This document shows, in pieces, positions 8,919 to 16,806 of a stretch of 64,000 nt of DNA. A model generated the notes under the pieces. It made no database searches. It was not told the DNA's origin and saw only the letters and a program-made list of their open reading frames with translations. The DNA lies in NCBI GenBank assembly GCA_937930305.1, contig CALGLE010000004.1, forward strand, positions 1 to 64,000. The letters are read 5' to 3'. Source of the stretch: an uncultured Granulosicoccaceae bacterium (GTDB lineage: Bacteria; Pseudomonadota; Gammaproteobacteria; Granulosicoccales; Granulosicoccaceae). The position numbers and the translations under genes are program-made. Numbering within the stretch: the first letter of the stretch is position 1; each line of letters opens with the position of its first letter.

Positions 8919-9371
8919 ATGCAAGTCATTTTGCTTGAGAAGATCGACAACGTTGGGACTTTAGGCGACCTCGTTAATGTGAAGGCAGGCTTTGCACGCA
9001 ACTTTTTATTGCCGCAGGGTAAAGCCGAAATGGCGACGCCAGCGAACATCGAGGCGTTTGAAACGCGCCGCGCCGAATTGGAAGCCATCCAAAAGAAAGC
9101 TCTAGCCGATGCGCAATCTCGTGCTGCGAAGCTTGAGGGTTTGTCGGTCACAGTCACATCGCGATCCGGAGCCGAAGGCAAGCTATTTGGTTCTGTGGGT
9201 ACCGAAGAAATTCGTCAAGCCATTAGCGCTTCAGGCACCGAAGTGGAAAAGAAGGAAATTCGCTTACCGGAAGGTCCTTTGCGCATTGTAGGTGAGCATC
9301 CAGTCACCGTTCACTTGCACACCGATGTTGATGTGGAAGTCACCATCAATGTCGTTGGCGAAGAAGAATAA
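8919..9371 (+). CDS. rplI: 50S ribosomal protein L9
   Basis: Large-subunit protein bound to 23S rRNA near the base of the L1 stalk. The N-domain (MQVILLEKIDNVGTLGDLV, with GFARNFLLPQGKA) is followed by the long helix rich in E, A and R and a C-terminal domain ending in TVHLHTDVDVEVTI. The length of 150 residues is typical. A good ribosome site (AGAGGAA) precedes the ATG. Member of the rpsF-rpsR-rplI-dnaB block. Confidence 0.98.
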   Translation: MQVILLEKIDNVGTLGDLVNVKAGFARNFLLPQGKAEMATPANIEAFETRRAELEAIQKKALADAQSRAAKLEGLSVTVTSRSGAEGKLFGSVGTEEIRQAISASGTEVEKKEIRLPEGPLRIVGEHPVTVHLHTDVDVEVTINVVGEEE

Positions 9372-9393
9372 GTTGCTTGTGGTTTAAGCCACC

Positions 9394-10803
9394 ATGTCCA
9401 TCCCACCGGACATGATGCCGCCTGAATTCATCTCTTCTGTAGAGATGGATTCAGTGCGCAAGCCACCCCAATCACTCGAGGGTGAGCAGGCCATCCTAGG
9501 TAGTTTATTGCTCAGCGGTGGCTCGTTTGACCGAGTGGCAGAAATCGTTAACGAAAACGATTTCTACTTATACAGTCATCGTTTGGTGTTTCGAGCCATT
9601 GCCTCGTTAGCTGGCGAAAACAAACCCACGGACGTGGTTACGGTTGTTGATTGGTTAGAGGGCAGAGCGCTTCTAGAAGAGGCTGATGGCCTGCACTACA
9701 TTGGCGCATTAGCCGAAGAAACCCCGAGCGCCGACAACGTAGTGAACTACGCACAAATTGTGCGTGAACGTTCAGTTAAGCGACAACTTATTGCGGTGGC
9801 AAATGACATCGCAGACTCGGCTTTTTCGAAAGAGGGCACAGACAGTAAAACGCTACTGGACATGGCCGAAGAAAAAGTCATGGGCATTGCCGATCAGTCA
9901 GCGAAGGCCGGTGGCGGTTTTGAGGACATCACATCTGTTCTCAGTGCTGCAGTGGATCGCATCAACTATCTGTTTCAAAACGAAGAGGCCATTACGGGTT
10001 TGTCTACAGGATTTGACGACTTAGACGAAAAAACCAGTGGTTTGCAGCCATCCGATTTAATCATTGTTGCGGGTCGCCCTTCGATGGGTAAAACCACCTT
10101 TGCCATGAATATCGCGGAATACGCTGCCCTGGAAGCCCCGTCTCCCGTGGCGGTTTTCAGCCTAGAAATGCCGGCTGAACAATTGGCCATGCGTATGATT
10201 GCATCGCTGGGTCGGGTTGAGTTGCAAGCGCTTCGAACCGGCAAGCTCAGTGAGCAAGATTGGTCCCGCATTATCTCAGCGATTACGTTGCTGAATGAAA
10301 AAAAGAACATTTTTATAGACGATACCGCTGGGCTAACTCCGACCGATCTGCGTGCACGCGCACGACGCTTGCACCGCGAACACGGCTTAAGCCTCATCGT
10401 TATCGATTATTTGCAGCTCATGCAAATCGCGGGTGGTGGTGAGAATCGCACCAATGAAATTTCCGAAATCTCTCGTTCATTAAAAGCAATTGCAAAAGAG
10501 TTGGAAGTGCCTGTTGTGGCCTTGTCGCAGTTAAATCGCAGTTTGGAACAACGCCCAGACAAACGCCCGGTTATGTCGGATTTACGTGAATCGGGTGCCA
10601 TCGAACAAGACGCTGACGTCATCATGTTCATCTATCGAGATGAGGTGTATAACCCAGAGGCCGAAGACAACAAAGGCAAGGCCGAGGTTCTGATTCGTAA
10701 GCAACGAAATGGCCCGATTGGCACCGTGGATTTAACCTTCTTGGGCAAATACACGCGATTTGAAAGTTATTCACCTGAGGTTTACAGCGGTGAATTTTCA
10801 TAG
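9394..10803 (+). CDS. dnaB: Replicative DNA helicase DnaB
   Basis: Hexameric 5'-3' helicase that opens the replication fork and recruits primase. The N-terminal domain starts PPQSLEGEQAILGSLL. The RecA-like motor follows, with Walker A AGRPSMGKTTFAMN near residue 226, Walker B LIVIDYLQLM, and the DnaB signature VVALSQLNRSLEQRPDKRP with SDLRESGAIEQDADVI. Length 469 is usual. No intein interrupts the Walker region, a common insertion place. The gene begins 22 bases after rplI and is followed closely by alr. Confidence 0.98.
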   Translation: MSIPPDMMPPEFISSVEMDSVRKPPQSLEGEQAILGSLLLSGGSFDRVAEIVNENDFYLYSHRLVFRAIASLAGENKPTDVVTVVDWLEGRALLEEADGLHYIGALAEETPSADNVVNYAQIVRERSVKRQLIAVANDIADSAFSKEGTDSKTLLDMAEEKVMGIADQSAKAGGGFEDITSVLSAAVDRINYLFQNEEAITGLSTGFDDLDEKTSGLQPSDLIIVAGRPSMGKTTFAMNIAEYAALEAPSPVAVFSLEMPAEQLAMRMIASLGRVELQALRTGKLSEQDWSRIISAITLLNEKKNIFIDDTAGLTPTDLRARARRLHREHGLSLIVIDYLQLMQIAGGGENRTNEISEISRSLKAIAKELEVPVVALSQLNRSLEQRPDKRPVMSDLRESGAIEQDADVIMFIYRDEVYNPEAEDNKGKAEVLIRKQRNGPIGTVDLTFLGKYTRFESYSPEVYSGEFS

Positions 10804-10809
10804 AATGTA

Positions 10810-11901
10810 ATGGGCACCAGTAGCAGTTATCCGCGTTCAGTTAACGTCACGGTGCATCTTGACGCGATATCGCATAATTATCTGGCACTGCGCAACAAAG
10901 CCAATTCGAAAGCTTTCGCAGTAGTCAAAGCCGATGCCTATGGGCATGGTGCGGATGCGGTGGCCTCCTACTTATCTTCCGTAGCTGATGGGTTTGCTGT
11001 CGTCACTGTAGGGGAGGCTGTTGCCGTTCGAGACGTCGGCGTATCGCAACCGATTTTGGTTATGCAAGGCCCGCAAGATGCGAGTGATTTGGATGCCATC
11101 TTCGAATATGGGCTGTGGCCAGCACTGCATGACGAAGCGCAAATTGAATTGACGCTGGCGCATCGCAACGCCTTGGACATTGAACCTTGGCTAAAAGTGG
11201 ATACGGGGATGGGGCGGCTGGGTGTGTCCCTAGCATCCGCTGCAACCCACTTGCAACAGAATCTACTTCGATGGCGCGGTGTGATGAGTCACTTAGCCAG
11301 CGCCGATCTCATCGATCGCAGCTTGACGCAAACGCAATCGACTCGGTTAGCGGAATTGATTGCGAATAATGACATCGAGACCAGTCTGGCCAACAGCGCG
11401 GGCGTGTTGGCTTGGCCGGTGGCAAAACGTGATTGGGCTCGTGTGGGCATCGGGATGTACGGCTGCCATCCGGTGGCAGGTCACTCAGATGCGGCAGATT
11501 TACTGAAGCCCGCGATGAGTGTGCAAGCTCCGATTGTGTCAGTGAAGCCAATCAAAGCCGGGGCAACAATCGGTTACGCCGAAACCTATTCCTGCACTGC
11601 CGACACCTTAGTAGCGTTTGTGGCCATGGGATACGCCGATGGCTTACCCAGAGTTTTAGACGAATCGGCCGATGTGCTGTTGCAGGGCGTGCGCTGCCCG
11701 ATTATCGGTCGCGTTTCGATGGATTCCATTGCCATTGATTGTCGCCCGCTGAAGGAAAACCGTCAGCGGGCGCCTAGGCTAGGGGATTTAGCCACTCTTT
11801 GGGGCCCAGGTCAGCCTGTGGACAGATTGGCCGAATCCGCAGGCACCATCAGCTACGAATTGTTGGTTGGGGTGCACGGCCGCAGAAGTTATACAGACTG
11901 A
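10810..11901 (+). CDS. alr: Alanine racemase
   Basis: PLP enzyme interconverting L- and D-alanine for peptidoglycan. Lys40 in AVVKADAYGHG is the PLP lysine. The C-terminal beta domain contains the IGYAETY segment expected to supply the catalytic tyrosine, then AMGYADGLPR and GRVSMDSIAIDC. Length 363 is normal. It starts only six bases after the dnaB stop, so the two are one transcription unit, as in many gammaproteobacteria. Confidence 0.96.
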   Translation: MGTSSSYPRSVNVTVHLDAISHNYLALRNKANSKAFAVVKADAYGHGADAVASYLSSVADGFAVVTVGEAVAVRDVGVSQPILVMQGPQDASDLDAIFEYGLWPALHDEAQIELTLAHRNALDIEPWLKVDTGMGRLGVSLASAATHLQQNLLRWRGVMSHLASADLIDRSLTQTQSTRLAELIANNDIETSLANSAGVLAWPVAKRDWARVGIGMYGCHPVAGHSDAADLLKPAMSVQAPIVSVKPIKAGATIGYAETYSCTADTLVAFVAMGYADGLPRVLDESADVLLQGVRCPIIGRVSMDSIAIDCRPLKENRQRAPRLGDLATLWGPGQPVDRLAESAGTISYELLVGVHGRRSYTD

Positions 11902-12020
11902 CACAATTGAGCGGTAGGATTTCCGTGACGCACCCCACAACTCACGGTAGTCTACAACCCTTGTCGTAACGTCAAGTCAGGGTGGCGCGTTTTTTGGTTG
12001 AGTAAGTGACGAACTAGCCG

Positions 12021-12344
12021 TTATCTTTCTAAGTATTGGAGTTTATCGGGCTTGTCTTCCCACTCTTTCGCATCCTCTGGTGGATCCTTTTGAATGGTGA
12101 TAACTGGCCAGATGGCAGATAGATCAGCGTTTAGGGCCAAATATTGTTCGTCTTCGGGTTTTAGGTCTTCGTCGGCGACAATGGCATTGATTGGGCATTC
12201 TGGCTCGCACAGAGAACAATCAATACATTCTTCGGGGTCGATGACCAGGAAGTTAGGCCCTTCGTGGAAACAGTCAACAGGACACACTTCGACACAATCA
12301 GTGTATTTGCATCGAATGCAATTTTCAGTAACAACAAACGTCAT
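12021..12344 (-). CDS. fdxA: Seven-iron ferredoxin FdxA
   Basis: Small electron carrier with one [3Fe-4S] and one [4Fe-4S] cluster. Cysteines at 9, 12, 17, 21 and 25, then 40, 43, 46 and 50 match the Azotobacter ferredoxin I pattern shifted by one residue ([17 protein letters not shown] and [11 protein letters not shown]). Length 107 is typical. It is a single gene on the minus strand between alr and galU. A perfect palindrome overlaps its likely transcription start. Confidence 0.95.
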   Translation of the reverse strand: MTFVVTENCIRCKYTDCVEVCPVDCFHEGPNFLVIDPEECIDCSLCEPECPINAIVADEDLKPEDEQYLALNADLSAIWPVITIQKDPPEDAKEWEDKPDKLQYLER

Positions 12345-12367
12345 GGCAGCAGCTCACAGGTACTTTG

Positions 12368-12389
12368 GACTGATAATCAGTCGATAGTA
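12368..12389 (-). promoter_or_regulatory. Perfect palindrome over the probable fdxA promoter
   Basis: GACTGAT-A-ATCAGTC (12368-12382) has seven-base arms around one central base. On the minus strand a -10-like TACTAT (12389-12384) lies just upstream, so the palindrome would cover the transcription start, 24 bases before the fdxA ATG. The position suits a repressor. No known iron-sulfur regulator consensus was recognised. Confidence 0.45.
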
Positions 12390-12447
12390 GCAGAAGATCC
12401 TTAGCGAATTGGGCATTGCGCCTTGTCACAAACACAGCATCAACATC

Positions 12448-13371
12448 ATGAAGAAAATTAAAAAAGCCGTTTTTCCCGTTGCCGGTATGGGAACTCGATT
12501 TTTACCCGCCACTAAGGCGAATCCTAAAGAGATGCTGCCCGTCGTGGACAAGCCATTGATCCAGTATGCCGCGGAAGAAGCCGTGGCTGCGGGCGTGGAC
12601 ACCTTGATTTTCGTGACCGGTCGAAATAAGCGATCCATCGAAGACCATTTCGACACAGCCTACGAAATGGAACGCGAGCTCGAAGCCCGCGGTAAGGACA
12701 AAATGCTGGAAATTTTACGAGGTATTTTGCCCAGCGAAGTGAAATGCGTGTTCATTCGTCAGTCTGAAGCGCTTGGCTTAGGTCACGCTGTGCTGTGCGC
12801 CCGCCCGGTTGTTAACGATGAGCCATTCGCCGTCATTTTGGCCGACGACCTCATTAATTTCGCCGAGAAACCTTGCTTATCGCAAATGGTGGACGTGTTT
12901 AACTACCAGCATTGCTCGGTGCTGGGCACCCAAGTGGTGCCAAAAAATGATGTCAGCAGCTACGGCATTGTTGATGGAACTGAAGTAAAGCCGGGTCTGA
13001 TGGAAGTCAACGGAATTGTAGAAAAACCCGATGTGAAAGATGCGCCCAGCAACATAGCGGTAGTGGGGCGCTACATTCTGACCCCTCGTGTGTTCGATTT
13101 CCTCGAGCAAACTGAGCGTGGCGCTGGAAACGAAATTCAGCTTACCGACGCCATAGCCGATTTGTTGGTCGAGGAACGGGTACTGGCCTACAACTTTGAA
13201 GGCCGTCGCTTCGATTGTGGTAGCAAAATTGGCTATTTAAAAGCGCAGGTTGAATTCGCGTTGGAGCATGAAGAAGTTGGCGATGAGTTTCGTCAGTATC
13301 TGATGGAATTAGATGTGATGGGTGGCGATAAAGTGATTACAATGCCCACCAAGAAACGCCGCTCCAAGTAA
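12448..13371 (+). CDS. galU: UTP-glucose-1-phosphate uridylyltransferase
   Basis: Makes UDP-glucose for surface polysaccharides, osmoprotectants and galactose metabolism. [34 protein letters not shown] carries the nucleotide-binding loop (GxGTRxLP) and the catalytic lysine region; VILADDLI carries the metal-binding aspartates. The ATG at 12448 begins [13 protein letters not shown] as in close homologues; the extra 13 codons upstream are not conserved. Length 307. UDP-glucose could feed the glycan pair at 4-6 kb, but that link is only inference. Confidence 0.96.
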   Translation: MKKIKKAVFPVAGMGTRFLPATKANPKEMLPVVDKPLIQYAAEEAVAAGVDTLIFVTGRNKRSIEDHFDTAYEMERELEARGKDKMLEILRGILPSEVKCVFIRQSEALGLGHAVLCARPVVNDEPFAVILADDLINFAEKPCLSQMVDVFNYQHCSVLGTQVVPKNDVSSYGIVDGTEVKPGLMEVNGIVEKPDVKDAPSNIAVVGRYILTPRVFDFLEQTERGAGNEIQLTDAIADLLVEERVLAYNFEGRRFDCGSKIGYLKAQVEFALEHEEVGDEFRQYLMELDVMGGDKVITMPTKKRRSK

Positions 13372-13451
13372 AACTCATAAACGCAACAGATAACGCTAGC
13401 ACTCAAGCTGCTGCTGACAAACCGCGCACAATTCAGCTTGCGATATTTGCT

Positions 13452-14579
13452 GTGTTCTTTTTGCAAGCGGCTGTGTTTGGTGCTTGGTTGCCACGCATTG
13501 CCGATGTCAAAATTAACCTGGGATTGTCAGAAGGCGCACTGGGACTCGTACTGCTATCCATTCCAGCCGGTACCTTCGCCGCTTTAACCTTCGGTGGGCC
13601 CTTAGTAAAAAAACTCACTCCCGCGTTAACACTCAAATTCGCTTTAGCGCTGTGGGCATGGACATTTGTGTTTGCTGGCATGGCCACGAATGCCTATGGC
13701 TTGGCGTTTGCTCTGTGCGCAGGCGGCTTAATTCTTGGCTTACTAGAGATTGCTTCCAATGTGGAAGCTGACTCCATAGAACAACAAATTAATAAACGAA
13801 TTATGTCTCGATGCCATGGATTTTGGAGCTTAGGGGCAATGACGGGCGCTTTGCTTGGTGGGCCAATATTCGCCAATCAGGGTGTTTCTGTATTACATCA
13901 ATTTTATGTATTAGCGCCTATCGCCACGGTCTTGGGTATCGTTAGTGCAAGCTTTCTCACTAAGGCTGATAATTCTCGTAGCGTGCACTCATCACAAGAC
14001 GATAGTGCGAACAAACCTCGTGGCTCTCTCACTTTTAATGTGTTCATGCTGTGCTTGATTCCGATCGGCATTATGGCGATTGAGGGATCCATCATGGATT
14101 GGTCCGCGGTGTTCATGCGCGAGCAGATGAATACAGATGCTCGAATTGCCGGCTACACCTTTGCCATGTTCGCAGCCATCATGGCCGTCATTCGCTTAGC
14201 CGGTGATTGGATCGGTGAGCGTTTTGGAGCGACTCGTGTTGTGCAATGGTCAGGGCTGGCCGCCGCTGTAGGCATAGCTTTATTCGCCACAGCCTCTCAT
14301 GTTTGGGTAGCACTTATCGGCGCAGCTCTTGCCGGTGCAGGCGTGGCGATTGTTTATCCACTAACGATGACAGCGGTTGCCCGGGTGGATGCGTCCAATC
14401 GTGAAGCGAATGTGGCCTATCTGTCGATCGCCGCTTTTAGCATTATGATGTTAACGCCCCCTTTGTTAGGAGGGATAGCCGAAGTGTTTGATCTACGGAT
14501 TGCGTTACTGTGTTTATTGCCTGGGGCCATATTGACCGTCGTATTGGCCAAGCGTTTGTCTCAGAGTTCGATGACGTGA
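13452..14579 (+). CDS. Major facilitator superfamily transporter (YbjJ-like), start unresolved
   Basis: Predicted twelve-helix secondary transporter. AWLPRIADVKINLGLSEGALGLVLLSIPAG fits the first loop of the YbjJ-like MFS group, and a second-half RLAGDWIGERFGATRVV mirrors the MFS loop motif. Substrate unknown. The first usual start is GTG 13452, but the first helix extends upstream in frame (TIQLAIFAV). No ATG, GTG, TTG or CTG exists in frame between the stop near 13333 and 13452. ATA 13377 would give a natural N-terminus; otherwise the first helix is shortened. The 3' end overlaps the convergent TPM gene by 19 bases. Confidence 0.85.
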   Translation: MFFLQAAVFGAWLPRIADVKINLGLSEGALGLVLLSIPAGTFAALTFGGPLVKKLTPALTLKFALALWAWTFVFAGMATNAYGLAFALCAGGLILGLLEIASNVEADSIEQQINKRIMSRCHGFWSLGAMTGALLGGPIFANQGVSVLHQFYVLAPIATVLGIVSASFLTKADNSRSVHSSQDDSANKPRGSLTFNVFMLCLIPIGIMAIEGSIMDWSAVFMREQMNTDARIAGYTFAMFAAIMAVIRLAGDWIGERFGATRVVQWSGLAAAVGIALFATASHVWVALIGAALAGAGVAIVYPLTMTAVARVDASNREANVAYLSIAAFSIMMLTPPLLGGIAEVFDLRIALLCLLPGAILTVVLAKRLSQSSMT

Positions 14580-15220
14580 TCCGGCAACTCATTGTCTTTG
14601 GATGAATGAGCATTTCGTGGTGCGTGTTGATGCATCATGCTGGCCACCGCGTTAATGGCAAGCTCGCAAGCTTGAGCGGTTTGTCTTTTACGTAGATGTG
14701 GAATCATGTTAGCAACCGTCGCTTCCCAATAGCTGTCCTGCACGTGATCCGCTAAACCCTTATCTACTAAGATCTCAACATGGTGCTCCATCAGTGAGAT
14801 AAATACCATTACACCGCAGCGTTCGGTTGTGTGATGTAAACCTTGGTTTAAGAATTGTTCCCGCGCGAAACGACTGGACCGTTGCTTCAAAACGAACTTA
14901 GGAACAATTAAGCGTTGAACCGAGGGCCAGTGAAACAGCAGCAGCAAACCAAAGAACACGGTAACTTGCGCAATATAAACGTTAACCAATTCAAAACGGT
15001 GGGTCGTAGGATCAGGCCAACCGCCTAAGGTTAACCATTGCCATAGTAAGTAGACACCCGGTACAGCCAGTGCTGCCAGTGCCGCCCAAAGCGTGGGAAT
15101 AAAACGATAGCTGTCACTGGCTTTGGCCACCACCACCACCAATTCGCCATCCACCTCTTGTTCCAGAGATTGGATTGCGGTGGATAAGTGATGGTGTTCA
15201 TCGCTTGTTAATGTGCTCAC
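14561..15220 (-). CDS. TPM-domain membrane protein, second gene of the lemA operon
   Basis: Begins with a TPM-type segment (SDEHHHLSTAIQSLEQEVDGELVVVVAKASDSY), then two hydrophobic helices (FIPTLWAALAALAVPGVYLL and VYIAQVTVFFGLLLLF). A soluble second TPM-like half follows, with GVMVFISLMEHHVEILVDKGL. Start GTG 15220 follows the stop of the upstream gene by one base, indicating coupling. The frame continues further upstream, but that part only overlaps the glycine-rich tail of the neighbour. Such proteins often follow a YgcG-type protein and LemA; biochemical role unsettled. Confidence 0.85.
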   Translation of the reverse strand: MSTLTSDEHHHLSTAIQSLEQEVDGELVVVVAKASDSYRFIPTLWAALAALAVPGVYLLWQWLTLGGWPDPTTHRFELVNVYIAQVTVFFGLLLLFHWPSVQRLIVPKFVLKQRSSRFAREQFLNQGLHHTTERCGVMVFISLMEHHVEILVDKGLADHVQDSYWEATVANMIPHLRKRQTAQACELAINAVASMMHQHAPRNAHSSKDNELPDHVIEL

Positions 15221-15221
15221 C

Positions 15222-16091
15222 TTACCAACCTCCCGACGCACCGCCGCCACCGAAACCACCGCCGCCGCCGCTGAACCCGCCACCACCACCGCCGCCACTC
15301 ATACCACCACCGGTGCCGTCTGATCTATTGCGGTAGGGGCTAGCAGAGCCGCCGTTATTTTTAGTGCTTAGGAAAATTAATCCAAAAATGCCTAAGGCCA
15401 CGGCAAAGGCAATGAAGGGATTGTTACTAACAATCAAAGCCACCATGCCAGCAAAACCTGCGGGAACAATAGCTTGACTGATGCGACGATTGTCTAACCT
15501 TCGCCGGGCAACGTGCGACCCAAACATGAGGGTGATAAACACAAAAGGGATGATGGCGTGAAGATTATTGCGGGCATCACGTTGGCTCGCTTGGCTGGGG
15601 TCAAAATCGTATTCGCCTTTTATCGCGTCGGTTATGGCTGATACACCTCGACTGACGCCACCCGAATAATCGTTTTCGCGAAACGAGGGAAGAATGCGTT
15701 TACGAATGATGTCACCGGCTAAGGCATCGGGCAGCGCACCCTCTAAACCATAACCCACTTCTATCCTTACCTTGCGCTCTTTTGGCGCCACCAGTAAAAG
15801 CACGCCATTATCGTTTTCAGCGGTGCCAATTTGCCAGTGCCTGGCCAATTGCACGCCATAGTCGGCCACATCGTAACCCTCTAAGCTGGGCACTGTAGCC
15901 ACTACGATTTGGTTGGATGATTGCGCTTCGTGTTGTGCGAGCTGTTCGGTTAGCGAATCCTTGGTGCCCGCATCCAGCACATTGGCGGCATCAACCACCC
16001 GGCCCGTTAGCGTAGGGAAACTGGGTTCGGCTTGCACCCAAGTGGCACAAGCCAAACACAGCACCAGCAGTGAAGCGCGAACAGCGCGCAT
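15222..16091 (-). CDS. Exported TPM-domain protein with glycine-rich tail (YgcG-like)
   Basis: A signal peptide (LLVLCLACATWVQAEP) precedes a TPM domain (LTGRVVDAANVLDAGTKDSLTEQL, NQIVVATVPSLEG, NGVLLLVAPKERKVRIEVGYGLEG), about residues 28-165. Two hydrophobic helices follow (about 185-240). The last 30 residues are nearly all glycine with S and F, ending in GGW. This layout is typical of the family, whose members are proposed to act in envelope maintenance; some plant relatives have phosphatase activity. Middle gene of lemA-TPM-TPM. Confidence 0.9.
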   Translation of the reverse strand: MRAVRASLLVLCLACATWVQAEPSFPTLTGRVVDAANVLDAGTKDSLTEQLAQHEAQSSNQIVVATVPSLEGYDVADYGVQLARHWQIGTAENDNGVLLLVAPKERKVRIEVGYGLEGALPDALAGDIIRKRILPSFRENDYSGGVSRGVSAITDAIKGEYDFDPSQASQRDARNNLHAIIPFVFITLMFGSHVARRRLDNRRISQAIVPAGFAGMVALIVSNNPFIAFAVALGIFGLIFLSTKNNGGSASPYRNRSDGTGGGMSGGGGGGGFSGGGGGFGGGGASGGW

Positions 16092-16096
16092 GAGTG

Positions 16097-16705
16097 CTAG
16101 CTCTTGTCGTCGGAATTGAAATCGACCGTCGGTGTTTCAAAATCTTCCGGATCGGTCGTGAAAGTGGCCTTCGGGCGCATTTCGGCGTACATGAATTTAT
16201 GCCACCAGCGTCCGGGTATGGTGCGCAGTTCTGTGTTGTATCGCTCGACCGCTTGGATGTAATCGCGACGGGCCACCGCAATTCGATTTTCTGTGCCTTC
16301 CAATTGAGTCTGTAGCTGCAGAAAATTCTCGTTGGATTTTAGATCTGGGTAATTTTCCACCACTAGCATCATTTTTGACAAAGCGCTGCTCAATGCGTTC
16401 TGGTTCGATTGAAACTGCTGGAACATGGCCTCGTCCGATAAAATTTCGGGTGAGATAGTCGTTTGAGTGACTTTGGTGCGAGCTTCAGTGACTTGCTGCA
16501 GCACGTCCGCTTCTTGTTTTGCGAAGCCCTTCACCGTCTCAATTAAATTGGGGATTAAGTCGGCGCGGCGCTTGTATTGGTTTTGAACATCGCTCCAGCG
16601 TGCATTGACACTTTCATCATAGGTTGGGATGTTGTTTATGCCGCAGCCGCCGAGGGTAACTGCGCAAATTAAAAGAGGAATGGATAGCCAGCGATGGTTT
16701 GACAT
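16097..16705 (-). CDS. LemA family protein, probable lipoprotein
   Basis: The N-terminal hydrophobic segment ends in TLGGC, a lipobox with Cys near residue 21, so the protein is probably a lipoprotein rather than a plain membrane-anchored LemA. NARWSDVQNQYKRRADLIPNLIETVKGFAKQE is the family hallmark, and the rest is helical. Length 202. First gene of a three-gene operon; five bases separate it from the YgcG-like gene. LemA and TPM proteins co-occur widely; their joint function is not established. Confidence 0.92.
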   Translation of the reverse strand: MSNHRWLSIPLLICAVTLGGCGINNIPTYDESVNARWSDVQNQYKRRADLIPNLIETVKGFAKQEADVLQQVTEARTKVTQTTISPEILSDEAMFQQFQSNQNALSSALSKMMLVVENYPDLKSNENFLQLQTQLEGTENRIAVARRDYIQAVERYNTELRTIPGRWWHKFMYAEMRPKATFTTDPEDFETPTVDFNSDDKS

Positions 16706-16806
16706 GTGAGGCCTTTGCTTGCATCTAGGAATGAACTCGCACTAATTCTATCAGGAAGCGATTTTCTTCATCGCATTGTAGTGATAAGCCCGGTAACATC
16801 TTTCCT

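Noticed and set aside
11923..11947. CCGTGA/TCACGG hairpin after alr as a terminator
   Set aside because: Six-pair stem with a 13-base loop and no T run afterwards; too weak to call.
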